Assembly: GCA_025345505.1 (NCBI GenBank)
Contig: JANVCC010000261.1
Coordinates: 4,598,929 to 4,662,928 of the forward strand
Direction of reading: 5' to 3'
From: Todiramphus chloris collaris
Lineage: Eukaryota; Chordata; Aves; Coraciiformes; Alcedinidae
Length of the DNA: 64,000 bases
Made by a program: the position numbers and the translations under genes. Of the stretch, positions 44,701 through 58,100 are shown one piece after another; position 1 is the stretch's first letter, and each line of letters opens with the position of its first letter. The notes beneath the pieces are model-generated. The model saw nothing but the letters and a program-made list of their open reading frames with translations, did no database searches and was not told the DNA's origin.

Positions 44701-47700
44701 GTAAGTTTTGTGTAGGTACGTGAAATTATTTTGTTGAACAATTTATTTACATAGTTTAATAACTCAGTTTTTATAGTACATTAGAAACTACACATACTAC
44801 ATTCAAATGCTGAAATTATAATATAGAAGTACTTTTGATTCCACATGGATATATTTATGTTATTCTCCAGTGCTGGTTACTGAAGAGATTAGTGACAGAA
44901 GCACTGAAGATAAAAGCAGCAGCCCGTGCTTGTTAAAGAGAAGAAAATCCAGGAAAATAAGTTAATTTCTGATACATAAGCAGTCATCAAAAATAACAGA
45001 AGAGCAATGCAAGTATTCAAAACTTCAGTGTGATTACTGAAATGATGCTTTAAATGGAACTCAATTTTTAACCACTTTAACCCAAAGTGTCTCAGGACCT
45101 CAAAACCTTAGAGACGTGGGTGGGTCTTTTAGATGGCAGTCTTTTTGGAGGAGGGAAAACCAAAGGAAGGAAGTTATGACTTCCTTGATCTGCAGAGAGT
45201 TCTTACTATTACATTTCCTGTTAACGTCAAGCAGTTGAAACACTTTCTTCTATAGCACTTACTGGTGGCCACTCTCTACTGAGTGCAGGGCAAAAAGAAG
45301 AGAAAGTTACCAGTGAAGAGCAGCAGAAAAAGGAGAGAGCTAGAGGCCAGAGAAGTATGGGACTTAAAAGAGAAGAAAAAAAAAAAAAAAAAAAGAAGAA
45401 GAAGAAAGGAAACCCTCAGGCACAATAGTGACCAGCACTACAACAAATACAGGGAGATTTCAGAGCCTCACATTTGGAAGTTTAAAATGACAAACAACTG
45501 AAGCCAAATTTATTTGAAAATGCAGAAGTCATTGAAACATAACACTGGCTGATGAACTAAATATTTAGAGTCTACTTAACTCTGGAGAAAAATGGAACAG
45601 ATAGGACAACCTGCCATGAATTAAAGGCTGGGTCAAATGCCAAAGCTTATGAGTTGATGCATTCTTCAAAGTGTTTTAACCCTATCCAACATAAGTGTGG
45701 ATTTTAGCACCATCCATGCAGCAGTTGCATCTTTTGAAACCTGTTAAGCATTTTTTTCAATGTAGGGACAAAATGTGTACTGACACCCTGTGTTCATTAT
45801 GCATTGCATTAAAACATTTCTTCTGCCCCCCTCCATTTCTAAATTGGTGTCATCTTTCTGTTCTGCTGAATAAAAACTCTTCATATTTCTACCTGATAAG
45901 AAAGCATAAAGAGAAGAAGCACATAGATCTGCTACACTCAACAGCAAAACAACTCACTGCTTGTCAAATGAGGTGAAAAGACACAAATAATCCAAATCCC
46001 AATTATTGTTCTGTGTAGAACTCCAGTCAGGGCCAGAAACATAAAATAAATACCTAAAATAAATATTTTTATTGATAAAGACAGCTTTCTAACTCTAAAG
46101 ATTCTCCCAGTTAATCAAAATTAACTTCTGATAGGAAGTAGCAGCCTATGACAATGTATAGGTTATTTACTCCTGAGGCATTTTAGTGAGTGCTCAGGCC
46201 CTACATCTAATTGCATCCACTTAGTTACCGGTTATACCGGGCATACCTGAAACATGCCTGGGAACTATTAAAATAGGGGGGGTTACATGTTAGTTGTACT
46301 GTGCACAGATTCTTCACCAAAATTCCTGCCTCTAGCAGTACCCTGTCAAAATCTCCCTCCTTCTTTCTCAAGGGGCTGAATTTCTAAGACTGACAGATGA
46401 GGCAGCGGGAGGACGAGAGCGAGAACATACACCTCTGAGAAGCCAACACCACCAGCAGCAGATCAACGAGCATTTTTCAGTCTTCCCTCTTTAAACCACC
46501 ATATTTTTAATTTTTTTTCTGATACTGAGCTTGCAGTTGAGGGAGCAGCTGTGGAGGGCTGGGAAACAGGGATGAATGAGAAGGTGAAGAGAAAAGGCAT
46601 CAAGAAACAGACACTGAACCACATACATGCTGCTAATTCAGCTGCTGCAATGCCAGTTCCTACCTATTCAATAGTCTCAGGAACAGGCTAGAAGAACTGC
46701 TGGAAATAAGACACTGAACAAGTCATGGCAACTTTGCTGTGACTCGTCCATGCCCATCTATTTTACAGGATTGCCAGAAACTGGACTGCAAAGGGAAGGA
46801 TTTCCTGCAGGGATGGTTTGGGGGAGTATGTTTTACATTCTGAAAAGGACTTAAATGAATGAAAGACCTTCAAGTGACCTACTACGAGCACTTGTAAAAG
46901 CATATGGACAGTCAAAACCAACATTCAACATTCACAGTGTTTCTTTCAATGTAAGATTATTGTAACTCTAATTTTTCACAGGGATGATCTTGGTCAGGAC
47001 AGGACATGGCTGTACAAGTTCTTATCCCATTTTTCTTTTGGAACGGCACTGTTTTCTTATCAGGAGAAGAAATGGGTTTAGTTTCTTTAGCACCTCTTAC
47101 AGTACATGTCCATTTCAACGATCAAGTCAGATTTACATCCAGGTGAAAACCCTAGAATGTTTGAAGTTCTTGATATTCAACTTCAGCTTAGAACAGTGAA
47201 TTAAAAACTGCATTTACTGGAATATTGTAAAATAGTGCTTTAAATTAAATACTTGATGATGAGGATGAAATTTGTCATTTGAAAAATAACAGTGGTTCCT
47301 TGACGCAAAAAATCTTGAGGACCTCTGTGTCTGTTAAATGAAAATCTTCCCTGTCTCCCAGAGGGACTGGGGAAGCACTCTGTGTCTATAAGAGAGATTA
47401 CTACCCATGAGACTGTGGGATAACATGCACATATGGGATCTTATTAGCCATTTCTGCCTTTCTGCAGATCATGTGCTTCAAAGGCACATTAAAAAAAAAA
47501 AAAAAGAAGAAAAAGAAGTCATGGCTTTTCCCTTGTATTTCCTACATTTTATTCCCTTTTATCCATTTTAAAAGCCACTGTCAGGCTCCAGGAAACACAG
47601 TTTAAAATCCATCTCCTTCCAACAAGTAATTGTCATTCTCACAAAAAAAAAAAAAAGGCAGCAGTCTTTCTTGCAGGGCAGACCACATAGTTCTTATTCA

Positions 47701-50700
47701 CTCATGTGCTGCAAGCCAAGGTTGGGCACTCACAGGCATATCCCATCATGTGCTCAGATATACCACTGGCTCTGGAAACCCACTTATCCAGTGGCAATGA
47801 GCTCTACAGTCTAATTACGCTCTGTGTGAATAAGGACTCTCTTATATTCATTTCAGCTATAGCTTTACTGTGGTTTCCATCACACCTAGAATGACACAAA
47901 ACGTGTCCCAACGCTTGTAATAACAAGCTATAAAGCAGGACTTCGGCTAAAACAATTAAGAAAAAACTAAATCCCTGAACAATTCACCCACCCACCCATC
48001 TTGTACAACGAAATCACGTTCTAACCGCTGCACTGTCCCTGAAGCTACACTAGCCTTTTTCTTTTAATGTTTCCTAGCAGGGTTTACCACCAGCACAGCT
48101 CCAGCTGAGCCACCAGCATATTCTGCAGTGTGTCTTCTAATCGTCCTAAGAATAGCCAGAAGTAAGTTACTGCTGCTTTGAAACACAATTTACATTAGAA
48201 AAAGTCTGTCTCTTATTAGCTAGGCAGAGTACTGGAAACACCAGCAGCCAGTTGTAAAACTTTATTTGTACCCAGAATTCCAAAGCCATTATTTAATTTG
48301 TTTGGAAAAAATGTAACTTGAAAAAAAAAAGCCAACTAAATAATTAAATAAGAAGACGTGTTTGTTATTAAAGATCCATAAAAATGCAAGTAGGTTTGAA
48401 ATCCAAAGGATCTGAAAATTAACACTGCAAGTACATAAAAAGAAAAGCACACTGAATAGGGCTGGCTAGAAAACAACAATTCCATTTTGCTAAACATTTC
48501 AAGGCTTTGAAATTTGTTTTTGTTCCAATATGAAACAAAAATGAGACTTTCTGAAAGTTTCATGAAGTAAGAATGAGAGAGAGAATATTCACTCCCTCTG
48601 GACCTGAAAAAAATCTTCCCAGCAAAGTTGTCTCCAAAATAGATAATGTTTCCATAAAACATTTCTGGTTTTGATGAAACAGCATTTTTCAACAGGAGAA
48701 AAAAAAAAGTGTCAGCAGAAATATCATAGTCATTCTATTAGCAAAGGCTTATTCTCTACATTGGATGCTTGCACGACCAAATTATGCCGAGAACTGAACC
48801 AATCTATTTATAACTATATAGGTCACCATGTGAACACTGTATCAATTTCCTTAGAAAGATACTCTGTAAGATACTAGATCTATGTGGGGTTTTTCTTGAT
48901 TAAAGGTATTTTATTTCATTCAAAGAATGTAATAGAACTCTCAGAAAAAGCAAAAGCTGAGAGGTACCGTAAGTCAATTTGTGACTTATCTGGGGGGATT
49001 TTTGTATAAACCTGTGGACATTCTTCTTCCAAAATAATTATTTGCAATACTTTTATCTTTTTTTTTTTTTTTAAGAAACAAACTGTGCTTCCAAAATCAT
49101 ACAGACTTAACTGAATTAAGCTCTCATATACCAAGGGAAAGTGTGTGCTTGAAACTTCAACCCATACTGGGCATCACTGTAGCAAAACACACTGCAGTAA
49201 GCAGTTCTGCAATAAAAGGGAAATGAAATTAAAGTTTTTAAGTCTTTGAAGCCACTGAAGAGGAAGAAAACACATTTTATGGAATCTTACATATGGTAAC
49301 CCTTCTCGATTCCTTTCTCTGCTAAGTGTGCATTTGTGTGTTAGCTTATTTATGCTCATTTTGGAGCATGGCTAGCTCAAGTACTATTGGATGCCCCAAA
49401 AGTGGCAATGAGGACATTTCATTGAACAAAGCCAGATTCAGTAGTTCCAAAGAATATTTATCACAGAAATAAATAAAAAGGCAGATCACCTCTGCCTCCC
49501 ACACCATGCAATATGTTGTCCCATGAACCGTTCTCACCTTTCTCTTGTAGTTCTTTGCAGAATTTTCATTCCAGCCAAGCAGCAGAACTTCCCTTCCCAT
49601 CTCCTGCAATACTGCTCAATGTCATCTGCAGAACTCAGGGACTGCAACTGCACTTCACTGAACATGCCATAGGCATCCTGGACAAGGAGGCATAACCTGC
49701 AAAACATTCCACCCTTCCTCAGTGACTTCTGTTCGTGACAAACCAGTTAGCAAATTTCTAAACATTTTATTACAAACTTCTGGACAGAGCTTATCCTCTA
49801 CAATATACAGAGAATTCCTGATAAATAATGTATAGATGAACACACCCAACATCACTAAGGGTTTTCTTCTGTATATTTTCAGGAGGTAACAGAGCCATGA
49901 AATAGGGAAGCGTGAGAGAAAAATAGTGCAGAATCAGGGATTAGATAAATCAACTTCTATGCACTATGAGGTTTGCATACTTAGAAAGAAGGCTGAGTTT
50001 TTGCCTTACTTGAGGTGAATTCTGCAACGCAGACAGAGCAATGATGCAATCGTGTATCTGTGTGTATACACATAAAAACTCTGCTTAAAAGTTGACATAG
50101 TTCATAACTAATAATCACCAACACTGAAATGGGCAAAGCAAGCGTTACATTTTCTAGAACTTCAAGAGTCCTGAGAATACAAAAACGAGTGAAATGTCTG
50201 TTTTTCTCTAAAAAAAGAAAATACCATGAAACTGCAGATTAGTATATACAATATTGGGTATGAAGAATCCCAGAGGAATTAGTTTAAGGAGGCAATTCAA
50301 GAACCTGCTAAACAAACAATCTGATTAAAAGTAATATATGGAAGGAGGGGCTGTAGGGCTGGGAAGTATTGCCTAACCAACCTGCCAGTATTTTGAGAAG
50401 ATAGTACTGTCAGAGCAGACAAGGCAAAATCAGTGGATGTCATACATTTAGATCGTCAAAAATGCATTTCACAAGATTCTGAGCCTGAGATGAGCAGCCG
50501 CGATAGCGTGAGTCACGCAGTGCTGGAAGAAGGAGGCTGCTGTCTACAAGATGGGTTTAATTGTCCCAGAAAGAGACAGTTAAGCGTGGAAACTTTTCAA
50601 AAGGAGACAGAAATTACCTTTGGGGGTGGCATATGCATCTTCATTTCTAAATAAAACTCAGGGGTGCATTAGGCAGCAGAATTCAGCTCATTGCAAAGGT

Positions 50701-53700
50701 ACCTGCCAAAACTACCTTCTCCATTGTTCACACCAAGCTGACTCCAACTGTTTTTGAAGCACATCATATGACATATATGCATCCTGAAAGCATTCAACAG
50801 TTGTCATTACAGCTTTACAAGATATATTCTAAGTGAAACGAGCTTCTACATTTCTCTGGAAGAAATCCATGTACTTTCTTCACAGGGAAGCTTAGGCACA
50901 TGGAAGACCATTAATCACGGTCTCCTTGTTCATTATGAACTAACTTTGGCTTGCACCCTTAAGAGGGCTGTACTCGACATGGCATACAACGCCAAAGCCT
51001 TTCAGACATCAGCAGCTGGACAAGCACCATCTGAGAGGCCCCGTTTTTCAGACTCTGGTGCTGGTTTTGAGGAGCAGAGAGGGGTAGGACTGAGCACAAA
51101 TGCAGGCTCCCGTATCTCCCCCATATATCTCGCTTCAAGGGTCCCACACAAACAGAGTCTTCACCAGGCAAAGAAAGCTTAGGTACAATTCCTCCACAGC
51201 CTGCCGAGGTTAAGAAGTCCTTTGGAGCCATGAAACATTGCTTCTAGCCTGAGCAATGAGAAACAGGAGGAAACCAAGTGCCGTTGTGATGTGTTGGCTG
51301 GAAAGGTACATACCCTCAACTCATGGAAGAGTGGTGCTCTCAGCAGACAGTGTGTGACTGTCCTAACAACACTGTGTCTTCAACAGCCCCACCACTCTTC
51401 ATTTGCTGTGTAAAACACTCCGTGAGATGGCTTCTGGATTCATACCACATGATCATCTCCAGCTCAACAGAACAAAGACTGAGGAGTTATGGACATGACA
51501 GCCCAGAAGCAGAAAAACTACAGTGTTCTGCCACTTTCCAATGTCAGGACCTCGCAATGAGTTAAAAAGCCTCCCAAGTTTTAACTGATTTGACTGAAAC
51601 TCCTCATGCTCTTGTTTTGTTTGGAAAAAGAGAGCTAATATACTCTGGACATTTCTGAGAATCAGATAGAGAGGAACAGGAAAAACAAAGCAAACAGTTT
51701 TGCCTATGTTAACAAAACATTCAGTGACTGTTAATTGTGAAAAATTAGGCCTCCGTATCTTGGAGCAAGCGAGGGCCAACTGAGTTAGTGCCTCAGATCT
51801 GATCGGTTCAGCAGTCTCTTAACTGATCACTGGAATTTCTCATATCTTTAGTGAGACATAACTGAATGCAAGTAAGTCTCAGACTAGCTGGCACCAGCCT
51901 CATATTAAGTCCTCCGGGACATGTTAATTGCCCAAAGAAAATTAGCTTGGTTGGTGCCGAAGTCATCAGTCACTAAAGTGCATTTTCACAGTCCTTTTAA
52001 GCCAAGCAAAGAGATGGCTGCTGGCAGACATGGGAGTCTCAACTCCCCACATCCCTGGCCACATATTTCCATCCCTTTGTGGTGGCAGCATAAATGGCAA
52101 GGATAGGAAACTGATCTGACCAAAGAAATACTGTAGCCAAAGAATCATCATCAGATCAGCTCCTTGAAAATTAACTCTGAGTTAACTCTCCTGTTTGCAC
52201 GGAGAACTACTTCTAGACGAGGATGTATTTTCCAGGCAGGATACCCTAGTATGTGCAGCACAACGTCCCAGGTCGTATGATGGAAGAACGGTCATCCTAT
52301 GGCCAAGCTCAATATACAGAAGAAAAGGAAGAACTGTGTAACTTGAGGCTTATACCACTCGTGTTCCCACTCAGACTAGTAACACATCCATGATTATTGG
52401 CACTGTGAGGAAACACAGAGCAGCAGAGCCTATTGCATCAGACTCCAAGTACTTTTGTTCTATAAGGACCATACATGTGAGCAGACATCCACTCTACTAC
52501 ACTTGCTTTCGTGGTATCCAAAAGGTAGCCACAATTTCTCTGCAACGTGCATTTAAAATGAATTGTATATATTCGCTCACTTGGAAGACAAAATTTCACA
52601 AATAACCTTCAGATGCCCTATTTTAGACTAAAAGATGGGGAACACCCCAGACTAATGCTACGAAGAGAACTTCACAAACACATTCCCTGCTTCTGCACAC
52701 TTTTACAACACTACGAACGAATGATAACAAAAACTTCAAATATTCTCAAGATCATTTGATCCGTCTCACACGAATTGAGTAGGTAATGCTATGGGTATTT
52801 CATGACAACAACTGATTTTCTTACTGAACGACTATCATGAAATCAGCTGAATGCCACAGCAGAGCCAGCAATGCATCTGCAGAACTATTCTCATGTTCTC
52901 TGAAACTGGTTCTGTTCTTGTCAGCATCACTGACAGTAGTCATCCCGCTGCTTTCAGAGGCTGTTGATTCACACCCTTAACTTCTTCACAAGCATTGTTT
53001 TTTAACTTGATTTCACTTTATTCCCAGAAAAGTGCATTTGTATTATTTACCCACATTACAGTGTTGCTCTCATATTACAGCACATGTTCTTGAAAATTAA
53101 ATTTTAGCAGCTAGTCTAACTGTGATTAAAGCAACAGTTTGTCCCATGATTTCTACCCCCTTTGAAACTCACTACCAGGATGAAAACCCACAGCTAAATT
53201 ACGAGACAAGCTGCAAATCCAAAATGAATATCCACCCCTAGGAATTCAGCATTTATAATTCATCCACATCTATCACAAGCACTTCTTTTCCCACAAAATG
53301 TGGTGTTTGTACTGAATCAATTAATCAGAGCAAGCATAACTTTACCAATGCCTTGTCGGTACGAGCGGTAACGAACTGGTAAAAAACAAGAGAAAGGGCA
53401 CAATCTCCATTTTTATCAGCACTGTTCGTGTAGGCAGACAAAAGGGCCATCTCTATTTTTGGGACAACAGGATGCGACCCTGCGTAAGACCTCAATTTAC
53501 AGTATGCTTTTGGAAACTGAAATGTCTCATGTAAAGCAGCACAGACTTCACTCCAGGAGCGAGGGGGTGGCAGGAAAGGCCATGGAGGAGCAGATGTGGG
53601 AGATGCAGACTAAGGAAAAGGTAAAGTATGACTCATGGGTAATAACAAAGGGGGCGAAGATAGGGAATGATAAACTGGGTGGCAGAGATTAGCCTTTTTT

Positions 53701-55069
53701 TTTTTTTGACTTGTTTTTTTTTATTAAAGTAAGTCTCATACAAAAGCTTGGGAAGATTTTGTTAATTTGCTAATAGCCAGGAGCGAGGATGGGGGCTGGG
53801 AGAAGATGAGGCTGATTACTCCGCATTATTTCTATGACTGTGTTGATCTTTAGGACAAAATGTTTCCCGGTAGAAATCTGGAGAGGATTACAAGATTACT
53901 CTGCTGTGCCCTTCTCCTAGTTAGTCACTCCTCATGGCTAAAGGGTAAAGTCTTCTTCTATTATTACTTTTTTATGCATGAAAAATCATCTTTCTCCATT
54001 CTGCTGCCTCGTACCAGGCAGCTGACTTTCTAAAGAAGGGTGACAAAAGCTTTCTTCAGCTTTGGTCACCTCCAGCCTCCTCAGCCACTACTGGAAAAGG
54101 ATAAGAGAAAGAAGATCTGGCTGCAGAGGAGAGGAGAGCCCACAGAGCCCAAGCTGGCTGACTGTGCAGGGATTGCCACTACTGAATCTTGTGAAAACAG
54201 GCAGCAGAAATTTGTCACGAACAAATCTTAAGTAACAAATAATTGTTTCACCCTTGAGTAGGAGGACAGCTGTGAGGCCACAGCAGCTCTTCTCCACGCA
54301 CAGTGAAGCTGTGTGGGGCAGCACGAGGAGCAAGAGAGGTTCGCGGGGCTCAGCAGGGACTGCAGTAGTTTTTCTTTCGAAGAGAGAGAAAGGGGGGAAT
54401 GGGGAAATGCCTGAAAACTAATTGAATTGAATTAGCTCTGATATTTGCTCATTCTTTATCTTAACCATCCAAGAGACAGCTGCTGCTGCTTTGTTTGTCA
54501 GAAGGACTTCTTATCTCTTTGAGGTGCGGTCCTAGCAGAGGCATAAAGCACACATACGTAAACACACATAAACAAACCCCCCTCTCCCTTAATCACCAGA
54601 GGCACAACACTACCTACACAACTCCAATTCAGCAACTTGTCTGGTCAAGTCTCAAGGTGGAGCTGATTAACTCCTGCTAATATGGCTCGAATTCAAACTG
54701 GAACCTGCAGGACACCACCCTACTGGGATTTAATGTATTCCTACCTTGTGTACTCCTTGCCTTCTCCATACCTGTATTATCTCTGAAAAATTAAAGCTCA
54801 GAGCACAGGTCTAAACAGACAGGGATACCCATCCATCTCCACCACCCCCACATAACACTAGCAAGGGTTTCCTATTAAAAGCACCATATTCACCAGATCA
54901 GAAACCGCTTCGTGTTCCATTTTGAAAAGCACGTACCTGATGTAGCTTTCTTTAGGGAGACACAAGATTCAGAGTTTTCTGCTTAAAATCCATGCTATTT
55001 GCTGTCACTAAATAGTAGAGTGGCGTTCTACAGAGCAGAACTATGGATTGAACAATACAAACAAAAATC

Positions 55070-55113
<44 letters not shown>

Positions 55114-58100
55114 CAGAATCACAGCATGTGACCAGCCCCTTCTGTATCTCGGCTGCGGAGGTACACGGGTCCAGAGGGAAACACAGGCACTGCTGCTTCT
55201 GGGTTATAAGGGGAATGTCAAGCTCAAAGAAGAACCCCAGTCCTAACTCCCTCCAAGTACAGATGTTCATAGAATTATCATAGAACTGTCAGGGTTGGAA
55301 GGGACCTTAAAGATCATCCAGTTCCAACCCCCCTGCCATGGGCAGGGACCCCTCCCACTAGAGCAGGTTGCTCACAGCCCCAGCCAGCCTGGGCTTAAAC
55401 ACTTCCAAGGATGGGGCTTCCACCACCTCTCTGGGCAACCTGTGCCAGTGTCTCACCACCCTCCTGGGGAAGAAATTCTTCCTAATGTCCAACCTGAATC
55501 GACCTATCTCTAGTTTTAATCCATTCCCTCCAGTCCTGTCACTGCCCCACAGCCTAACAAGTCCCTCCCCAGCTTTCTTGTAGCCCTTCAGACACTGGAA
55601 GGCCACAAGAAGGTCTCCCCGGAGCCTTCTCTTCTCCAGACTGAACATTGTTGCTAGCACCCAGGCTGGGGCTCTGGTACGAAGCAGTGAGACAACCAAA
55701 ACATCAGTCACTCGCTTTGAAAACTGGAGGTTCAAAATTACTGAAAAGTGGAGTTTGTGATCATGCCTGGTTTTATTCAGTAATTGTGGAAGGACCCAGA
55801 AGGAAAGAGAGAAGGTAGTTCTGGAGTGCTGGACTTGGAAGAGTGGGAACAGCACGCGTGGTTAACACCAGACACCCCAGTTCCCTCCAGTGAGAGACAG
55901 GCTGTCCATGCAAAAGTACTGGTGGAACCAGAACATGTGACAGGAGTAGCACCAGGACAATAAGCAAGTCTTATCACTGCACCATATGCAGCAGACCTCC
56001 TTGGCTTCAGGAAAGGAATCTTTCCTTTGCAGGCAGTTCTTAGAATGTGTGTAAGAGTATTTACATAATACACTTTGCAAGTAACTTGCTACAGTAACTG
56101 TACCAAGCCCATCAGTTTGGATTTTCCTCGGTTTTCCTTACACCATTATGCACGTTTAAAAAAAACAGAAAGAAAATGAGTAAGAGAGGTTATAAAATAA
56201 CTGTTGCTTATTTTTATTCCCTTCCTTGAACAGTCGTTTACTTCAAACTGGAAAATCAAATGCAACTTCCACAAGGTCTTTTATGAATCCCTGCCTGCTG
56301 ATTGCTTTCCCCGTTCCTTCATTCAGGTTCATCCTTCCACTTCATATCTTCTGTCTGTGACCCAAGGAAGCAGCGCTTCTCTGGGAAATTGCTTTTGTGT
56401 GTAAGAAGAGACCTGTACAAGCCAAACCTACCAGGGGGGCTACCTTTTTAACACAGCACATGCAAGCAGAGAATGGAGCTTCACAGCACTGTCAGTGTTC
56501 CCATTCAAAACCTGGAACACCACCTGCCCGGTGGGAACTACACAGGACATCCCAGGAATGGGTGTAGCCCGAACAACAGGCAGCTTTTCCTGCTTGCAAT
56601 GACAACCACAGCTCTACACGTGACAATTTCTTCAGCATAAACCAGTTATTCCCTGAAGCTTCCATGCAGCACCAAATGAATTCCTTCAACTCCCCACCTG
56701 ACACTGTCTCTTAAGCGCACTTTCACATCAAGCTGCTGATGTGTGTGTTTTATTTGTACACAGAATTTTACTCCTAAGTAAACAAAACACTTAAAACCAT
56801 AAAAAGACATTACTGACATCTGCTCAAACACAATACGAAGCCCACGCTATCATTTCAAACAGGGACAGAGTTGCATTTGAGAAATGTTTGCAGTATCACA
56901 CGATAGCTTCACTTATCTCAGATTTATAAATGAATATTGAAGCTATTCTATAATAAATTCTAAATCCAAATTTAAATACAGTTTAAATCCAAAGTAATTA
57001 TGTCATGTAAGTAAAAAATTATAGTGGTGGTTGGTTTGGAAGACACAGAAAGTTAAGGAAAAATATCCTAAATGCATGCTAAAAGTTTGTATAAAGTTTC
57101 AATGGATTAAATGGATTAAAACTAGAGATGGGTTGATTCAGGTTGGACATTAGGAAGAATTTCTTCCCCAGGAGGGTGGTGAGACACTGGAAGGGGTTGC
57201 CCAGAGAGGTGGTGGAAGCCCCATCCTTGGAAGTGTTGAAGCCTAGGCTGGCTGGGGCTCTGAGCACCCTGCTCTAGTGGGAGGTGTCCCTGCCCATGGC
57301 AGGGGGGCTGGAACTGGGTGAGATTTAAGGTCCCTTCCAACCCTGACAATTCTATGATTCAGCCATAAAGAGACCAAAAAGGGTTTCGTCCCTCCAGATC
57401 CCCCTGACATCTCCAAGCTACTCTGCACATAATTTATGGTCTTTTTGCCAAGATCCATTTCATACAGCTTGTTATGTACATAAAAACAATTTTGGGTGGT
57501 AACAAAAAAGCAAGCACATCAGATCATCCTGTTTTGGACTCACTACGCTGTTAATTGTAGTTGGTAAAAATAAATAATGATGTACACACGCCTCAGGTTC
57601 CTCAGTGTACCATTCCTTCAGCATGGAATCCCATCACGATCCTGTTGGTTATTTCAGCATACAATTCAGAGAAAATATTATTTTCCTGTGCATCATGATT
57701 TACAAATCAAGAGTAAAAATGTACATTTAAGAAACATACAGGCTGAGTTGAAAACTGCATGTCTTTCTCATGGATCATCTCCAATAGGAAAATCGTGTTC
57801 CAAATATAACATGTAATTACCACCCAGCCATTTAAAGTACTTATCTGTGAATCTGAGGAGGGGTTCTTTGTTTATTTTTTTAATCTTAAGACTTTGTAAT
57901 TATTGTTTTGGCATCCAGGATTTCCAACAGTCGGCAAGGTGCTGCCAAAAGATCATCTCTTGCAAGGTGCTCAGCACCCTCCTTTCCAAGAAAATCAGCA
58001 TTCAGTTGCCGGCTCTGGCAACATTTTATATCATCTTTATTTGTGCTGTGTTTCCTCCGCACCTCAGTTCCTTATAAGTGAAATCAGAATAAAAGTCCTG

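Larger units (their letters stand above)
39921..49537 (-). other. SPIDR intron, 9.6 kb
   Basis: Contains the long pyrimidine tract at 40266-40516 and an A/GAA-rich tract at 45368-45412. No splice-supported exon is found. A stretch at 47740-47895 vaguely resembles an old CR1-like element. Confidence 0.7.

Noticed and set aside
55358-55855. 165-codon minus-strand open frame
   Set aside because: It is the C-terminal remnant of CR1 ORF2 plus unrelated flanking sequence, annotated as a mobile element rather than a host gene.
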